Source: Defluviitaleaceae bacterium (GTDB lineage: Bacteria > Bacillota > Clostridia > Lachnospirales > UBA5962). From it: a stretch of DNA of 64,000 nt. Positions within the stretch are counted from its first letter, which is position 1, and each line of letters starts with the position of its first letter. The notes beneath the pieces are model-generated. The model was not told where the DNA came from and ran no database searches. It worked only from the letters and a program-made list of their open reading frames with translations. Below, one piece after another: positions 6,809 through 15,798 of the stretch. The stretch spans positions 19,519 to 83,518 of the forward strand of contig WRGD01000152.1 in NCBI GenBank assembly GCA_009787355.1. The letters are read 5' to 3'. The translations under genes were made by a program, and so were the position numbers.

Positions 6809-8467
6809 ATGATAGAAGAATTATCAATTAAAAATATGGCACTGATAAAAGAAGTTATTATTAATTTTTCAAAAAATCTTAATATACTTTCTGGAGAAAC
6901 AGGCTCAGGTAAATCTATAATAATAGATAGTATAAATTTTGTATTTGGAGGTAAAATTGGAGGAGATTTTATTAGGTCTGGTGAGGATTTTGCTATTGTT
7001 AGTATTTTGATAAGTATTTCTTCTTTTTCTAGTATAGAATTTTTAAAAGAAAATGGTATACCTATAGAAACAGATAACAAAATTTTGATAACAAGAAAAA
7101 TATGGATAACCGGAAAGTCTAGTATAAAAATAAATGGAAAATCTGTTACAATATCTTTACTTAGAGAATTTTCATCTTATTTTATAGATATATATGGTCA
7201 ATTTGAACATAATTATTTATTGAATGAAAAGGAACATATAAATTTACTAGATAAATTTTGTAATTCTTCTCTTGAACAACTTAAAATAGGACTTTCTGAT
7301 TCAATTGAAAATTATAAAGATATAAACACAAAAATTTTGAAAATGGAAAATGAAACAAAGAATATAGATACGTTGGCAGAAGAAATAGAAGAATTACAAA
7401 CTTTAGATTTAAAAGATAATGAAGAAGATGAAATATTAAAAAAAATTAAATATCTTAACAATTTTAGAGAACTTTCGGAAGGTATAAATAAATCAATATC
7501 TATGATATATCCGGAGGGTGGAGCTATTGATAAAATTGCAAAAGCAACTAAATTTTTAAAAAATATATCTAATATAATGGAAAATACAGAAGTAATAGAA
7601 AATTTAGAAAATATATTATTACAATTACAAGATATAAATCATGTTTTAAAACATACTGTTACAGACTTTGACCAAAAAAAGCTAAATGCTTTAGAAGATA
7701 GGCTTGCTACTATCCATACAGTAAAAAGAAAATATAAAAAAGAAATAAAAGATGTAATATTATACTTTGAAAATTTAAAAACTTTGCTAGATGAGATAGA
7801 AAATAAAGCTTTTATAATAGAGAATTTGAAAAATGAACGAAAATTTTTTAAAGAAAAAATTGTATATTTTTGTGCAGAAATAAGCAAATTAAGATGGGAA
7901 GCTAAAATATTTTTAGAATCTAAAATAATAGAAAGTCTGAAAGATTTGGGTATGAAAAATGTAGATTTTCAAATCAGCATAGAAAAAAAAGAAACATTTA
8001 GTATAAATGGAAATGATATAATAAAATTTATGATAACAGCAAATCTTGGTGAACCTTTAAAACCATTATCTAAAATAGCATCTGGAGGAGAGATGAGTCG
8101 TATAATGTTATCTTTAAAAATAGTTTTGTCAAGTGGAAACAATGTAGAAACATTTATATTTGACGAAATAGATACAGGTGTAAGTGGAAGAACAGCACAG
8201 AGAGTTGCAGATAAATTATATAAATTTTCTAAAAACAAACAAATAATATGTATTACACATTTACCACAAATAGCATCTATGGCAGACAGACACTTTTTGA
8301 TAGAAAAAGTAAATTATAATAATGAAACAATAACAAATATAAATAAGCTAAAAAATAATGAAATAACAGAAGAAATAGCAAGACTTATAGGTGGTACAAA
8401 AATAACAGAAAACACAATAAAAGCTGCAAAAGAAATGAAAGAGTTGGCTACTTTATGGAAAGTATAA
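6809..8467 (+). CDS. recN: DNA repair protein RecN
   Basis: 552 residues, the usual length. Walker A GETGSGKSI is near residue 30, and a long middle with heptad-like helices (about 150-370) matches the SMC-style coiled coil. The C-terminal ATPase half carries ASGGEMSRIMLSLK and the Walker B FDEIDTGVSGRTAQ. It is an SMC-like ATPase that gathers DNA ends during double-strand break repair. In spore-formers spoIVB and spo0A typically follow; here a FUSC membrane protein follows instead. Intact. Confidence 0.96.
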   Translation: MIEELSIKNMALIKEVIINFSKNLNILSGETGSGKSIIIDSINFVFGGKIGGDFIRSGEDFAIVSILISISSFSSIEFLKENGIPIETDNKILITRKIWITGKSSIKINGKSVTISLLREFSSYFIDIYGQFEHNYLLNEKEHINLLDKFCNSSLEQLKIGLSDSIENYKDINTKILKMENETKNIDTLAEEIEELQTLDLKDNEEDEILKKIKYLNNFRELSEGINKSISMIYPEGGAIDKIAKATKFLKNISNIMENTEVIENLENILLQLQDINHVLKHTVTDFDQKKLNALEDRLATIHTVKRKYKKEIKDVILYFENLKTLLDEIENKAFIIENLKNERKFFKEKIVYFCAEISKLRWEAKIFLESKIIESLKDLGMKNVDFQISIEKKETFSINGNDIIKFMITANLGEPLKPLSKIASGGEMSRIMLSLKIVLSSGNNVETFIFDEIDTGVSGRTAQRVADKLYKFSKNKQIICITHLPQIASMADRHFLIEKVNYNNETITNINKLKNNEITEEIARLIGGTKITENTIKAAKEMKELATLWKV

Positions 8468-8514
8468 AATTTAATAAATAATTTTAATCTATAATTTTTA
8501 GGAGAATGTAAAAA

Positions 8515-9207
8515 ATGGTACAAAAAATGTCTTTGCCGGGATTTAGAACAATAAAAACTGGTATAGCTGTTTTATTATGTTTGTTTATATACAATGTAAT
8601 AGGCAGAGATGGAGCTATATTTGCTATTATGGCTGTTCTTATTTGTATGCAAGATAGTGTAGAAAAGTCTATAAAAGAGGGAATAAATAGAACAATAGGG
8701 ACAATTATAGGAGCAACATTTGGTACTATATTTGTATTTACAAATTTATATTTTTTAAATATTTTTTTATATGATGCTATAATTGTTATTGTTCTAATAC
8801 TTCTTATTCATATATGCCATTTAATAGGAATAAGAAAATCTATTGTAATTGCTACAATAGTATATATGGTTATAATGTTAGGTGCAGATGAAAATCCTAT
8901 AATGTATTCTATAGATAGAACAATCGATACTCTTTTTGGTATAATAATTGCAGTTATTATAAATATATCTTTGTTTAGACCAAATAGGGCTAAGCAAGTT
9001 GTTCATTTAATTATAAAAAATGGTGATGAAAATTTTGAAATAGATTTTAAAAATTATATTACAGAAGAAACGAGAAGTAAAATAACGTACAAAATAAATT
9101 TAGAAGATATACAAAACGAAACTTTGAAAAATATTATCTTATGTAATGAAAATAAAAAAGATATAATAGAAGATAAAACACTAGAGGAAAACAATAATGA
9201 ATTTTAA
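8515..9207 (+). CDS. Aromatic acid exporter / FUSC-family membrane protein
   Basis: 230 residues. The first about 150 contain four or five membrane segments with the pattern G-x-R-T-I-K-T-G-I-A followed by AIFAIMAVLICMQDS-EKS-KEG-NR-IGT-IGA-FG, typical of the aromatic acid exporter (ArAE/FUSC) N-terminal domain. A soluble acidic tail of about 75 residues follows. AGGAG lies 9 bases before the ATG. Its last 11 bases overlap folC. The transported compound cannot be told from sequence. Confidence 0.85.
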   Translation: MVQKMSLPGFRTIKTGIAVLLCLFIYNVIGRDGAIFAIMAVLICMQDSVEKSIKEGINRTIGTIIGATFGTIFVFTNLYFLNIFLYDAIIVIVLILLIHICHLIGIRKSIVIATIVYMVIMLGADENPIMYSIDRTIDTLFGIIIAVIINISLFRPNRAKQVVHLIIKNGDENFEIDFKNYITEETRSKITYKINLEDIQNETLKNIILCNENKKDIIEDKTLEENNNEF

Positions 9208-10477
9208 CGAGTCTTTAGAATATCTTAACAGCTTTAGAGCATATGGAAGTAAACTAGGTCTTGATAGACTTAGAAAACTACTGAATTTTTTGAATAATCC
9301 ACAAAAAAAACTAAAATATGTACATATAGCTGGTACAAATGGTAAAGGCTCTACATCTTCATTTATTTTTCATATTTTAAAAGAAGCTGGTTTTAGAGCG
9401 GGTCTTTTTACATCTCCATATATACAAAAATTTAATGAAAGAATACAAGTAGGGAATCAACAAGTCTCAGATGATGAAGTTTGTAGTATAATAGCAAATA
9501 TAAAATTTATACTTGAAAATAAGTGGAAAGATACAGAATTTCCAACATGGTTTGAAATACTTACTGCAATGTGTTTTGTATTTTTTGAAAATCAAAATTG
9601 TGATATTGTAGTTTTGGAGGTTGGTATGGGCGGAGATTTGGATTCTACTAATGTAATAGATGATTCATTAGTATCTGTAATAACATCTATAAGCTATGAC
9701 CATATGGAGGTACTAGGCAATACACTAGAAGAAATATCAAGCAAAAAAGCAGGAATAATAAAACAAAATGGAAGAGCTATAATATATCCACAAGGAGAAA
9801 ACGTAATAAATGTAATAAAAAATTACGCAAAAGAAAAAAATGCAATTACAACTGTACTAAATGTTAAAGATATTAAGCATAATAAAAATACACTTGATGG
9901 GCAAGTTTTTGACTATAAAGAATTTAAGAATTTAAATATAAAAATGCTCGGCACATATCAGGTTACAAATGCTTGTGTTGCTGTGGAAACTATTTTAACT
10001 TTGATAAAAATGGGATTTAAAATAACAGAAAAAAACATAAGAGATGGGCTATATAATACGACATGGCCTGGCAGACTAGAAATAGTAAATAAGAATCCTT
10101 TATTTTTATTAGATGGAGCCCATAATGTGGGAGGTGCTACAAATTTGGCACATAATCTTAAATTACTATGCCCTAATGATAAATTTATATTTATAGTTGG
10201 TGTACTACAAAGTAAAGATTATAAAAATATGTTAGAAGACTTTTTTCCACTTGCTAATAGTTTTATTACAGTTACTCCAGATAATAAAGATAAAGCCCTT
10301 TCTGGAGAAGATTTGCATAATTTTTTAAAAGAAAAAGGAGCAATAACAACTTATAAAAATAGCGTATCTGAAGCTATTTCATATGCATTAAATATTTCTG
10401 ATGAAAAAATAAAAATATGTTCTTTTGGTTCTTTGTATTACATTGGTCAAGTACGTGATTATTTTGGTTTGTATTAA
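9197..10477 (+). CDS. folC: Folylpolyglutamate synthase / dihydrofolate synthase
   Basis: 426 residues. The P-loop is HIAGTNGKGSTSSF (about residues 43-56), followed by LFTSPYI-KFNERI, EVGMGGDLDSTNVI and YDHMEVLGNTLEEISSKKAGI, then the C-terminal LLDGAHN. All are hallmark Mur-ligase-like FolC motifs. It adds glutamates to folates. It overlaps the preceding FUSC gene by 11 bases. A short hairpin follows at 10487-10507. Confidence 0.96.
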   Translation: MNFNESLEYLNSFRAYGSKLGLDRLRKLLNFLNNPQKKLKYVHIAGTNGKGSTSSFIFHILKEAGFRAGLFTSPYIQKFNERIQVGNQQVSDDEVCSIIANIKFILENKWKDTEFPTWFEILTAMCFVFFENQNCDIVVLEVGMGGDLDSTNVIDDSLVSVITSISYDHMEVLGNTLEEISSKKAGIIKQNGRAIIYPQGENVINVIKNYAKEKNAITTVLNVKDIKHNKNTLDGQVFDYKEFKNLNIKMLGTYQVTNACVAVETILTLIKMGFKITEKNIRDGLYNTTWPGRLEIVNKNPLFLLDGAHNVGGATNLAHNLKLLCPNDKFIFIVGVLQSKDYKNMLEDFFPLANSFITVTPDNKDKALSGEDLHNFLKEKGAITTYKNSVSEAISYALNISDEKIKICSFGSLYYIGQVRDYFGLY

Positions 10478-10486
10478 TTTAGATTA

Positions 10487-10507
10487 AGTTCTTTCGAGAA
10501 AAGAACT
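10487..10507. other. Short inverted repeat after folC
   Basis: AGTTCTTT (10487-10494) pairs with AAAGAACT (10500-10507) across 5 bases. It is followed by A-rich rather than T-rich sequence on the + strand, so it is not a clear intrinsic terminator. Confidence 0.35.
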
Positions 10508-10573
10508 CAAAAAAAATATAAAGTAAATTGAAGTAAAAATATTTTTATTTTATTTACTAATGAGGAGGTTTTT

Positions 10574-11899
10574 TTGGAAATAGTATATTTATTTGGTGGA
10601 ATAAAAAGTTATGATACTTATTTAACAAAAGTAACAAATTTGGTATCTGCTACCATGCTAGAGCTTGGAATAAATGTAAAAGAAATAAATTTAGGTCCCC
10701 CAGTGGATATACCTTATTATGCTGGAATTAAAAATTCTGTTGTAACAGAATTTTTAAATATTATTAATAATGCTGATGGGGTAATATTTGCTACAAATTG
10801 TAGTTTTACTGGATTATCTCCTGTTTTTCATACTTTTTTTGAATATATAGAGGCAGATACAGATATTATAAAAGATAAAAATTGTATGACAATAGTTGTT
10901 TCTAAAAAAAATATAATTTCTTATGATTTACCAAATGCAATAAAAAACTTAGGTGCTTTTGATAGTGTTCGTTCTATCATAGATGAATATTTTTTTGATA
11001 TAGAGAGTAATAAAGAAATATTAGAAAAACAAGTCGAAGATTTTTATAGAATAATTAGACAAAAAAGGAAATTTTATAATATTAAATCTCAAGAAAATGC
11101 TTTTTTTTCTAATAACTATAAAAAAGACCCAAAACCTTTTTCACCACCAGTTTTTGAAAGTAAACCTTTAGTAACACAAGGGCAGGTTTATAAAACGAAA
11201 CCAGATAATTTTGAAAATCAGGTATTTAAAAGTAACCAAAATATTCAAAATACAAGTTTTGCAAGTAATCAAAATACTTTTGATAATAATAAAAAAACGC
11301 AAAATATAATTCAAAATTATAATACTTTGAATGAACAAAAAAATAAAGAATCTAAAAAAGAACCAAAAATTGATAAAAATCAAAGTGAAACAAATATAAA
11401 TAATGTTATAGATAGTTTTAATCAAAAACAAAATGAAGATATAATGGAGATAACAAATTTCTTTACTTCGAGAGATTTTTTTAGTAGTAATTCAATAAAT
11501 AGTACAAATATGGATACTAAAAATAATAATAACACATGGGATACAGTATCACAAAACAATGATGTACAAAAAACACCGAGACAACTTACTAAAGGTCTTG
11601 TGCATTATTATCAGCCACAACTCTCAAATAATTTAATATGTGCTATACAATTAAATGTAGAAGGAATAAATGGTTTTGATGGTTATTTTCTTATAAATAA
11701 TAAAGATTGTGAGTATTATGATGGTGTTTTTGAAAACCCTAGTGTTACAATTATTAGCAATGAAATAAATTGGTTAAATATAGTAACGGGTAAAATAAGT
11801 GCCCAAAAATCTTTTATGACAGGTAATATAAAAATAAAAGGTAATTTTGTTCTTATTACTAAATTTGACCAAATGTTTAATATTTCAAAGAATTATTAA
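10574..11899 (+). CDS. Flavodoxin-like / SCP2-like fusion protein of unknown function
   Basis: 441 residues from a TTG start set by GAGGAGG at 10562-10568. Residues 1 to about 170 look like an NAD(P)H-FMN-reductase/flavodoxin fold: a beta strand VYLFGGIKSY, then the GVIFATNCSFTGLSP region typical of flavin-phosphate contact. Residues about 175-330 are a long low-complexity linker rich in N, Q, K and S. Residues about 335-441 (YYQPQLSNNLICAIQLNVEG, then NPSVTIISNEINWLNIVTGK and MTGNIKIKGNF) match the shape of an SCP2 sterol-carrier domain. This would join a redox or sensor module to a lipid-binding module. It is not part of a pathway I can name, and lies between folC and recJ. Confidence 0.6.
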   Translation: MEIVYLFGGIKSYDTYLTKVTNLVSATMLELGINVKEINLGPPVDIPYYAGIKNSVVTEFLNIINNADGVIFATNCSFTGLSPVFHTFFEYIEADTDIIKDKNCMTIVVSKKNIISYDLPNAIKNLGAFDSVRSIIDEYFFDIESNKEILEKQVEDFYRIIRQKRKFYNIKSQENAFFSNNYKKDPKPFSPPVFESKPLVTQGQVYKTKPDNFENQVFKSNQNIQNTSFASNQNTFDNNKKTQNIIQNYNTLNEQKNKESKKEPKIDKNQSETNINNVIDSFNQKQNEDIMEITNFFTSRDFFSSNSINSTNMDTKNNNNTWDTVSQNNDVQKTPRQLTKGLVHYYQPQLSNNLICAIQLNVEGINGFDGYFLINNKDCEYYDGVFENPSVTIISNEINWLNIVTGKISAQKSFMTGNIKIKGNFVLITKFDQMFNISKNY

Positions 11900-11908
11900 T
11901 ATTTAAAA

Positions 11909-13660
11909 ATGGCAGAATGGATACTAAAAAACACACAAGTAAATTTAGAGCTAATGTCTAAAACCTTGGGTACTTCAAAAATAATTTCAAAAATAATTTC
12001 AAACAGAAATATGGTAACAAAAAAGACTGCAATAAGATTTTTAAACTCTGACACAAAGTATTTTTGTAATAACAAAGATTTTTTAAATATAAATAATGCT
12101 ATAAAAACTTTATTAGAATATAAAGACAAAAAAATAGTAATATATGGAGATTATGATGTAGATGGTGTTATGAGTACAACTATACTTTACAAGGGATTAT
12201 ATTCTATATTTAAAAATCTTGTATATTATATACCTCATAGAGAAAAAGATGGATATGGATTAAATATTAAATTGATAAAAAAATTCAAAAACAAAAATAT
12301 AGATTTGATATTGTGTTGTGATAATGGAATATCTGCTATAGAAGAAGTAGAACTTGCTAATGAATTAGGTATGGAAGTAATAATCTTAGACCATCACGAG
12401 CCAGTTATAAAAGATAATATGGAAATTTTGCCAAATGCTATTATAGTAAATCCAAAACAGAGTAATTGCACATATCCATTTAAAGAGTTATGTGCTGCAG
12501 GTATTTGCTATAAATTTATATTAGAACTTTATATACATTTAAATATTGAAATAGAAAAAACGTTTCATGATGAGCTTTTAATATTTGCAGCGATAGGTAC
12601 ATTATGCGATGTTGTAAATTTGAAAGATGAAAATAGAATAATTGTAAAAAAAGGACTAAATCTTTTACAAAATCCTATAAAAAATTTCGGTCTTATGACT
12701 TTAGTAAAAGAAAAAGAGCTATTAAATATAAATGAAGAATCAATAGGCTTTGTAATAGGACCTTGTATAAATGCAGCTGGAAGACTAGATACTGCTATGC
12801 TTGCAGCTTCGATATTTATTAGTGAAGACAAAGAATATATAGAAAAAGCTACCAAAAAAGTTGTAGAATTAAACGAAGAAAGAAAAAAACTTACAAAAAA
12901 TGCAATAGATAATATAGCAAATGAAATATATAAAGATGACAATGTAATAGTAATATACAAACAAGATATACACGAAAGTATTGCGGGAATTGTTGCAGGA
13001 CGTATAAAAGATAAAATATATAAACCGACAATTATAATAACAAAAGGTGAAAAATTTGCAAAAGGAAGTGGCAGGTCTGTAGAAGGATATAATTTATATG
13101 AAAATTTATCTAAATATCGTCATCTATTTTATAGATTTGGTGGTCACGAAATGGCAGCAGGTTTATCTATGGATGAGTCAAAAATAGAAGAGCTTAAAAT
13201 TTCTTTAAATAATGATTTTAAAAATTTAGATATAGAATTAAAGCAAATATTAGAAATAGATGCAAATATAAATTTAGATATGGCTACATACAATTTTGTA
13301 AAAGAAATTGACGTACTTAGACCTTTTGGAAAAGGGAACAATGCACCTCTATTTTTAACTAAAAATGTTCGTACTGAGAGTTTGAATTTAAAGTCAGAAA
13401 AAAATACTTTAATTTTTGATTTTTTAACTGAGAGTGAAAGACGAATAAAAGGTATTTGTTTTAACAAAATAGAAAAATTTGTAGACTTAATAAATAATAA
13501 TTACAATAGCTATGAGGCAAACAAAATTTTAGGAGGAATACTTAGGACAGCAAATTTAAAACTTGATATTGTATACAGTATAGAATTTAATAATTATAGA
13601 GGTTTAACATCTGTACAGCTTAATATTGTAGATTTTGATATCGGTAGATTTAGAGATTAA
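11909..13660 (+). CDS. recJ: Single-stranded-DNA-specific exonuclease RecJ
   Basis: 583 residues. The DHH-family motifs appear in order: IYGDYDVDGVMSTT (motif I, about residues 78-91), LCCDNGISA (motif II), ILDHHEP (motif III) and GTLCDVVNL (motif IV), then the DHHA1 region with GRSVEGYNL and RFGGHEMAAGLS. RecJ degrades 5'-ended single strands in recombination repair. It is near the short end of the family but has all catalytic motifs. The ATG lies 9 bases after the previous stop. A good terminator follows at 13707-13746. Confidence 0.95.
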   Translation: MAEWILKNTQVNLELMSKTLGTSKIISKIISNRNMVTKKTAIRFLNSDTKYFCNNKDFLNINNAIKTLLEYKDKKIVIYGDYDVDGVMSTTILYKGLYSIFKNLVYYIPHREKDGYGLNIKLIKKFKNKNIDLILCCDNGISAIEEVELANELGMEVIILDHHEPVIKDNMEILPNAIIVNPKQSNCTYPFKELCAAGICYKFILELYIHLNIEIEKTFHDELLIFAAIGTLCDVVNLKDENRIIVKKGLNLLQNPIKNFGLMTLVKEKELLNINEESIGFVIGPCINAAGRLDTAMLAASIFISEDKEYIEKATKKVVELNEERKKLTKNAIDNIANEIYKDDNVIVIYKQDIHESIAGIVAGRIKDKIYKPTIIITKGEKFAKGSGRSVEGYNLYENLSKYRHLFYRFGGHEMAAGLSMDESKIEELKISLNNDFKNLDIELKQILEIDANINLDMATYNFVKEIDVLRPFGKGNNAPLFLTKNVRTESLNLKSEKNTLIFDFLTESERRIKGICFNKIEKFVDLINNNYNSYEANKILGGILRTANLKLDIVYSIEFNNYRGLTSVQLNIVDFDIGRFRD

Positions 13661-13706
13661 TTTAATATATTTTTCGTATTCGTTTATAACGTTTGAAAAG
13701 TGTACT

Positions 13707-13746
13707 AAAAATCACCCGAACTATATGTTTTGGGTGATTTTTTTAT
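13707..13746 (+). terminator. Intrinsic terminator after recJ
   Basis: AAAATCACCC (13708-13717) pairs with GGGTGATTTT (13732-13741), a 10-bp stem with a 14-base loop followed by more T. It ends the xseA-recJ transcription block. Confidence 0.75.
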
Positions 13747-13749
13747 TTT

Positions 13750-14200
13750 CATTAAAAAATGTTGTTCCAGCACTTACTGAAGCTGAAAAATTCGGAGGTG
13801 TAGCAAAAAAGAGAAATGATATAATGATAATAACAGTTAGAAGTTATAGAAAAATACAAAAAACATTTAAAAAAAGAAGTTATTTCAAGTCCTTCTGCTT
13901 CGTTTTCTTCTGTTGTTTGATTTTGATTTTCTACATTTCTATTATCTCTCGTATCGTTATCCATTTTGCTTGTTTGCTTATGTACTTCAGTTCCTATATC
14001 GTGGTTTGTATTCCTGTAGATAATCTAGCCTCATTGTTCCCAATTGGTTCAATTGTTTGGTCATGTATCACTTTATGTGAGTCGAGAAAATTTGTTATTC
14101 TAAATCTTTGGAGATGCACATTAATACGGTTTCTCTTCTTATTAATTTTCTTGAATTTGACCTTCACTTGTTTTGATACAGGCCCCTTTTGTTATAAAAA
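13750..14200. other. About 450 bases of decayed or unassigned sequence between recJ and tRNA-Leu
   Basis: No convincing intact gene. On the + strand a short stretch reads VPALTEAEKFGGVAKKRNDI before the frame loses sense. On the - strand a peptide rich in N, T, E and Q (MDNDTRDNRNVENQNQ, from 13964) joins another open frame (SHKVIHDQTIEPIGNNEARL, around 14035-14100) only across a frame change and a TAG. No ribosome site supports either. The best reading is gene debris beside a tRNA, possibly from a past insertion. I recognise no family. Confidence 0.35.
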
Positions 14201-14201
14201 T

Positions 14202-14230
14202 TTGACAAACAAAAAAATATAATGTATAAT
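14202..14230 (+). promoter_or_regulatory. Consensus promoter of the tRNA-Leu gene
   Basis: Perfect TTGACA (14202-14207) and perfect TATAAT (14225-14230) with exactly 17 bases between them. Transcription would start about 10 bases before the tRNA at 14248, as expected for a strong stable-RNA promoter. Confidence 0.85.
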
Positions 14231-14247
14231 AATTGAACATTGGAGTT

Positions 14248-14331
14248 GCAGTAGTGGCGGAATTGGCATACGCGCAAGACTAAGGATCTTGTGGAGGTTA
14301 CTCTGTGCAGGTTCAAGTCCTGTTTACTGCA
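14248..14331 (+). tRNA. tRNA-Leu (anticodon AAG)
   Basis: 84 nt with a class II variable arm. Acceptor GCAGTAG pairs with TTACTGC, with discriminator A at 14331. The anticodon stem is CAAGA/TCTTG with loop CTAAGGA, so the anticodon is AAG. The T arm has GTTCAAGTCC. CCA is not encoded. A34 outside tRNA-Arg(ACG) is rare in bacteria but is known for Leu in some Firmicutes, where a TadA-type deaminase may make inosine to read CUU/CUC/CUA. It has its own promoter and terminator and is therefore a single-gene unit. Confidence 0.92.
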
Positions 14332-14347
14332 TTATATTTTTTAACCA

Positions 14348-14378
14348 AATGTGTATACTTTTGTATACACATTTTTTT
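14348..14378 (+). terminator. Intrinsic terminator after tRNA-Leu
   Basis: AATGTGTATAC (14348-14358) and GTATACACATT (14363-14373) form a perfect 11-bp stem with a TTTT loop, followed by five T. Confidence 0.85.
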
Positions 14379-14460
14379 ATACTAAAAAATTTGCAAATTG
14401 TAACTACTTAATATAAAATAGCAGTATATAGAGAACAGGGAAGAAAGGGATAAAAGCATA

Positions 14461-15798
14461 ATGATAGAGATAAAAAATCCCAAAATAGCTTTTATATCTT
14501 TAGGATGTGATAAAAACCTTGTAGATAGTGAAGTTATGCTTGGACTTATAAATAAGGAAGGTTACGAAATATCAAGTGAGGAAAACTCAGATATTATTAT
14601 AATAAATACTTGTGGTTTTATAATGGATGCTACAAACGAGGGGATACAAACAATACTTAGACTTGCGGAATACAAGAAAATAGGTTCTTGCAAAGCACTA
14701 ATTGTAACAGGTTGTATGGCTCAAAGATACGAACAGGAAATTTTCAAAGAACTACCAGAGGTAGATGCTGTAATAGGTACAACTCAATTTCAAAAATTAC
14801 CAAAAGTTTTAAAGGAAGTAATGGCAGGTAAACAAGTATCATATCTTGCTAGTATAAATACACCATTACCAGAAGACCTTTTCCTCTTGAGAAAACCTAC
14901 AAATAAACATTTTGCATATCTAAAAATTTCTGAAGGTTGCGACAAGAATTGTACTTACTGTACAATACCTAGCATAAGAGGCTCTTATAGAAGCAGAACA
15001 ATTGAAAGTCTTTTAAAAGAAGCTACACTTCTTGCAAATGCAGGGGTAAAGGAACTCATATTAGTTGCACAAGATTCTGCTTTATACGGAACAGATTTAT
15101 ATAATGAAAATATGCTACACATTTTATTGCAAGAACTTTCAAAAATAGATGGTATAAAATGGTTACGTATATTATATGCTTATCCTGAACATATAACAGA
15201 AGAAACAATTGCAGAAATATCAAATAACCCTAAAGTTTTACCATATTTAGATATGCCCATACAACATAGCCACGATTATATTCTGAAGCGTATGGGAAGA
15301 AGAATGAGTGGTAGTAGACTTCGTGAAATTATAGCAAACCTAAGAGCTAAAATACCAAATATAACAATTAGGACAACATTAATAGTTGGTTTTCCTGGTG
15401 AAGAAGAGATACATTTTTTAAATCTTGTAGAATTTATAAAAGATATAAAATTTGATAGACTAGGTGTTTTTGCATATTCTAAGGAAGAAAATACACCAGC
15501 TGCCAAACTTAATAATCAAGTTGAAGATTATGTTAAACAATTTAGAAAAAGTTTCATAATGAAAACTCAAGAAAAAATATCAAAAGAGAAGTTGCAAAGC
15601 AAAGTAGGTGAAACTATGGAAGCAGTAGTAGAAAAAAAATGGGGTGAAAAATCATATATTGCAAGAACATATATGGATTGTTATGAAATAGATGGATATG
15701 TAAATTTTGATAGTAATATTCCATTAAATATTGGTGATTTTGTAAACGTTAAAATAACACATAGCTTAGACCACGATTTATCTGGAGAAATAATATGA
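14461..15798 (+). CDS. rimO: Ribosomal protein S12 methylthiotransferase RimO
   Basis: 445 residues. The N-terminal UPF0004 domain contains LGCDKNLVDSE, NTCGFI and TGCMAQRY, with its three Cys for one iron-sulphur cluster. The radical-SAM core has SEGCDKNCTYCTIPSIRG (CxxxCxxC). A C-terminal TRAM domain ends at about 445. The CDKN and CDKNCTYC wording separates RimO from MiaB. It thiomethylates an Asp of ribosomal protein S12. AAAGGGA precedes the ATG, and its TGA overlaps pgsA by 4 bases. Confidence 0.95.
   Translation: MIEIKNPKIAFISLGCDKNLVDSEVMLGLINKEGYEISSEENSDIIIINTCGFIMDATNEGIQTILRLAEYKKIGSCKALIVTGCMAQRYEQEIFKELPEVDAVIGTTQFQKLPKVLKEVMAGKQVSYLASINTPLPEDLFLLRKPTNKHFAYLKISEGCDKNCTYCTIPSIRGSYRSRTIESLLKEATLLANAGVKELILVAQDSALYGTDLYNENMLHILLQELSKIDGIKWLRILYAYPEHITEETIAEISNNPKVLPYLDMPIQHSHDYILKRMGRRMSGSRLREIIANLRAKIPNITIRTTLIVGFPGEEEIHFLNLVEFIKDIKFDRLGVFAYSKEENTPAAKLNNQVEDYVKQFRKSFIMKTQEKISKEKLQSKVGETMEAVVEKKWGEKSYIARTYMDCYEIDGYVNFDSNIPLNIGDFVNVKITHSLDHDLSGEII

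Noticed and set aside
12565..12960. 131-codon - strand frame inside recJ
   Set aside because: Opposite strand of a complete recJ; product is a hydrophobic Ser/Phe-rich shadow with no start signal.
13635..14222. Long + strand open frame over the recJ terminator and the following region
   Set aside because: It starts inside recJ in another frame, crosses a strong terminator, has a hydrophobic low-sense product and no ribosome site.
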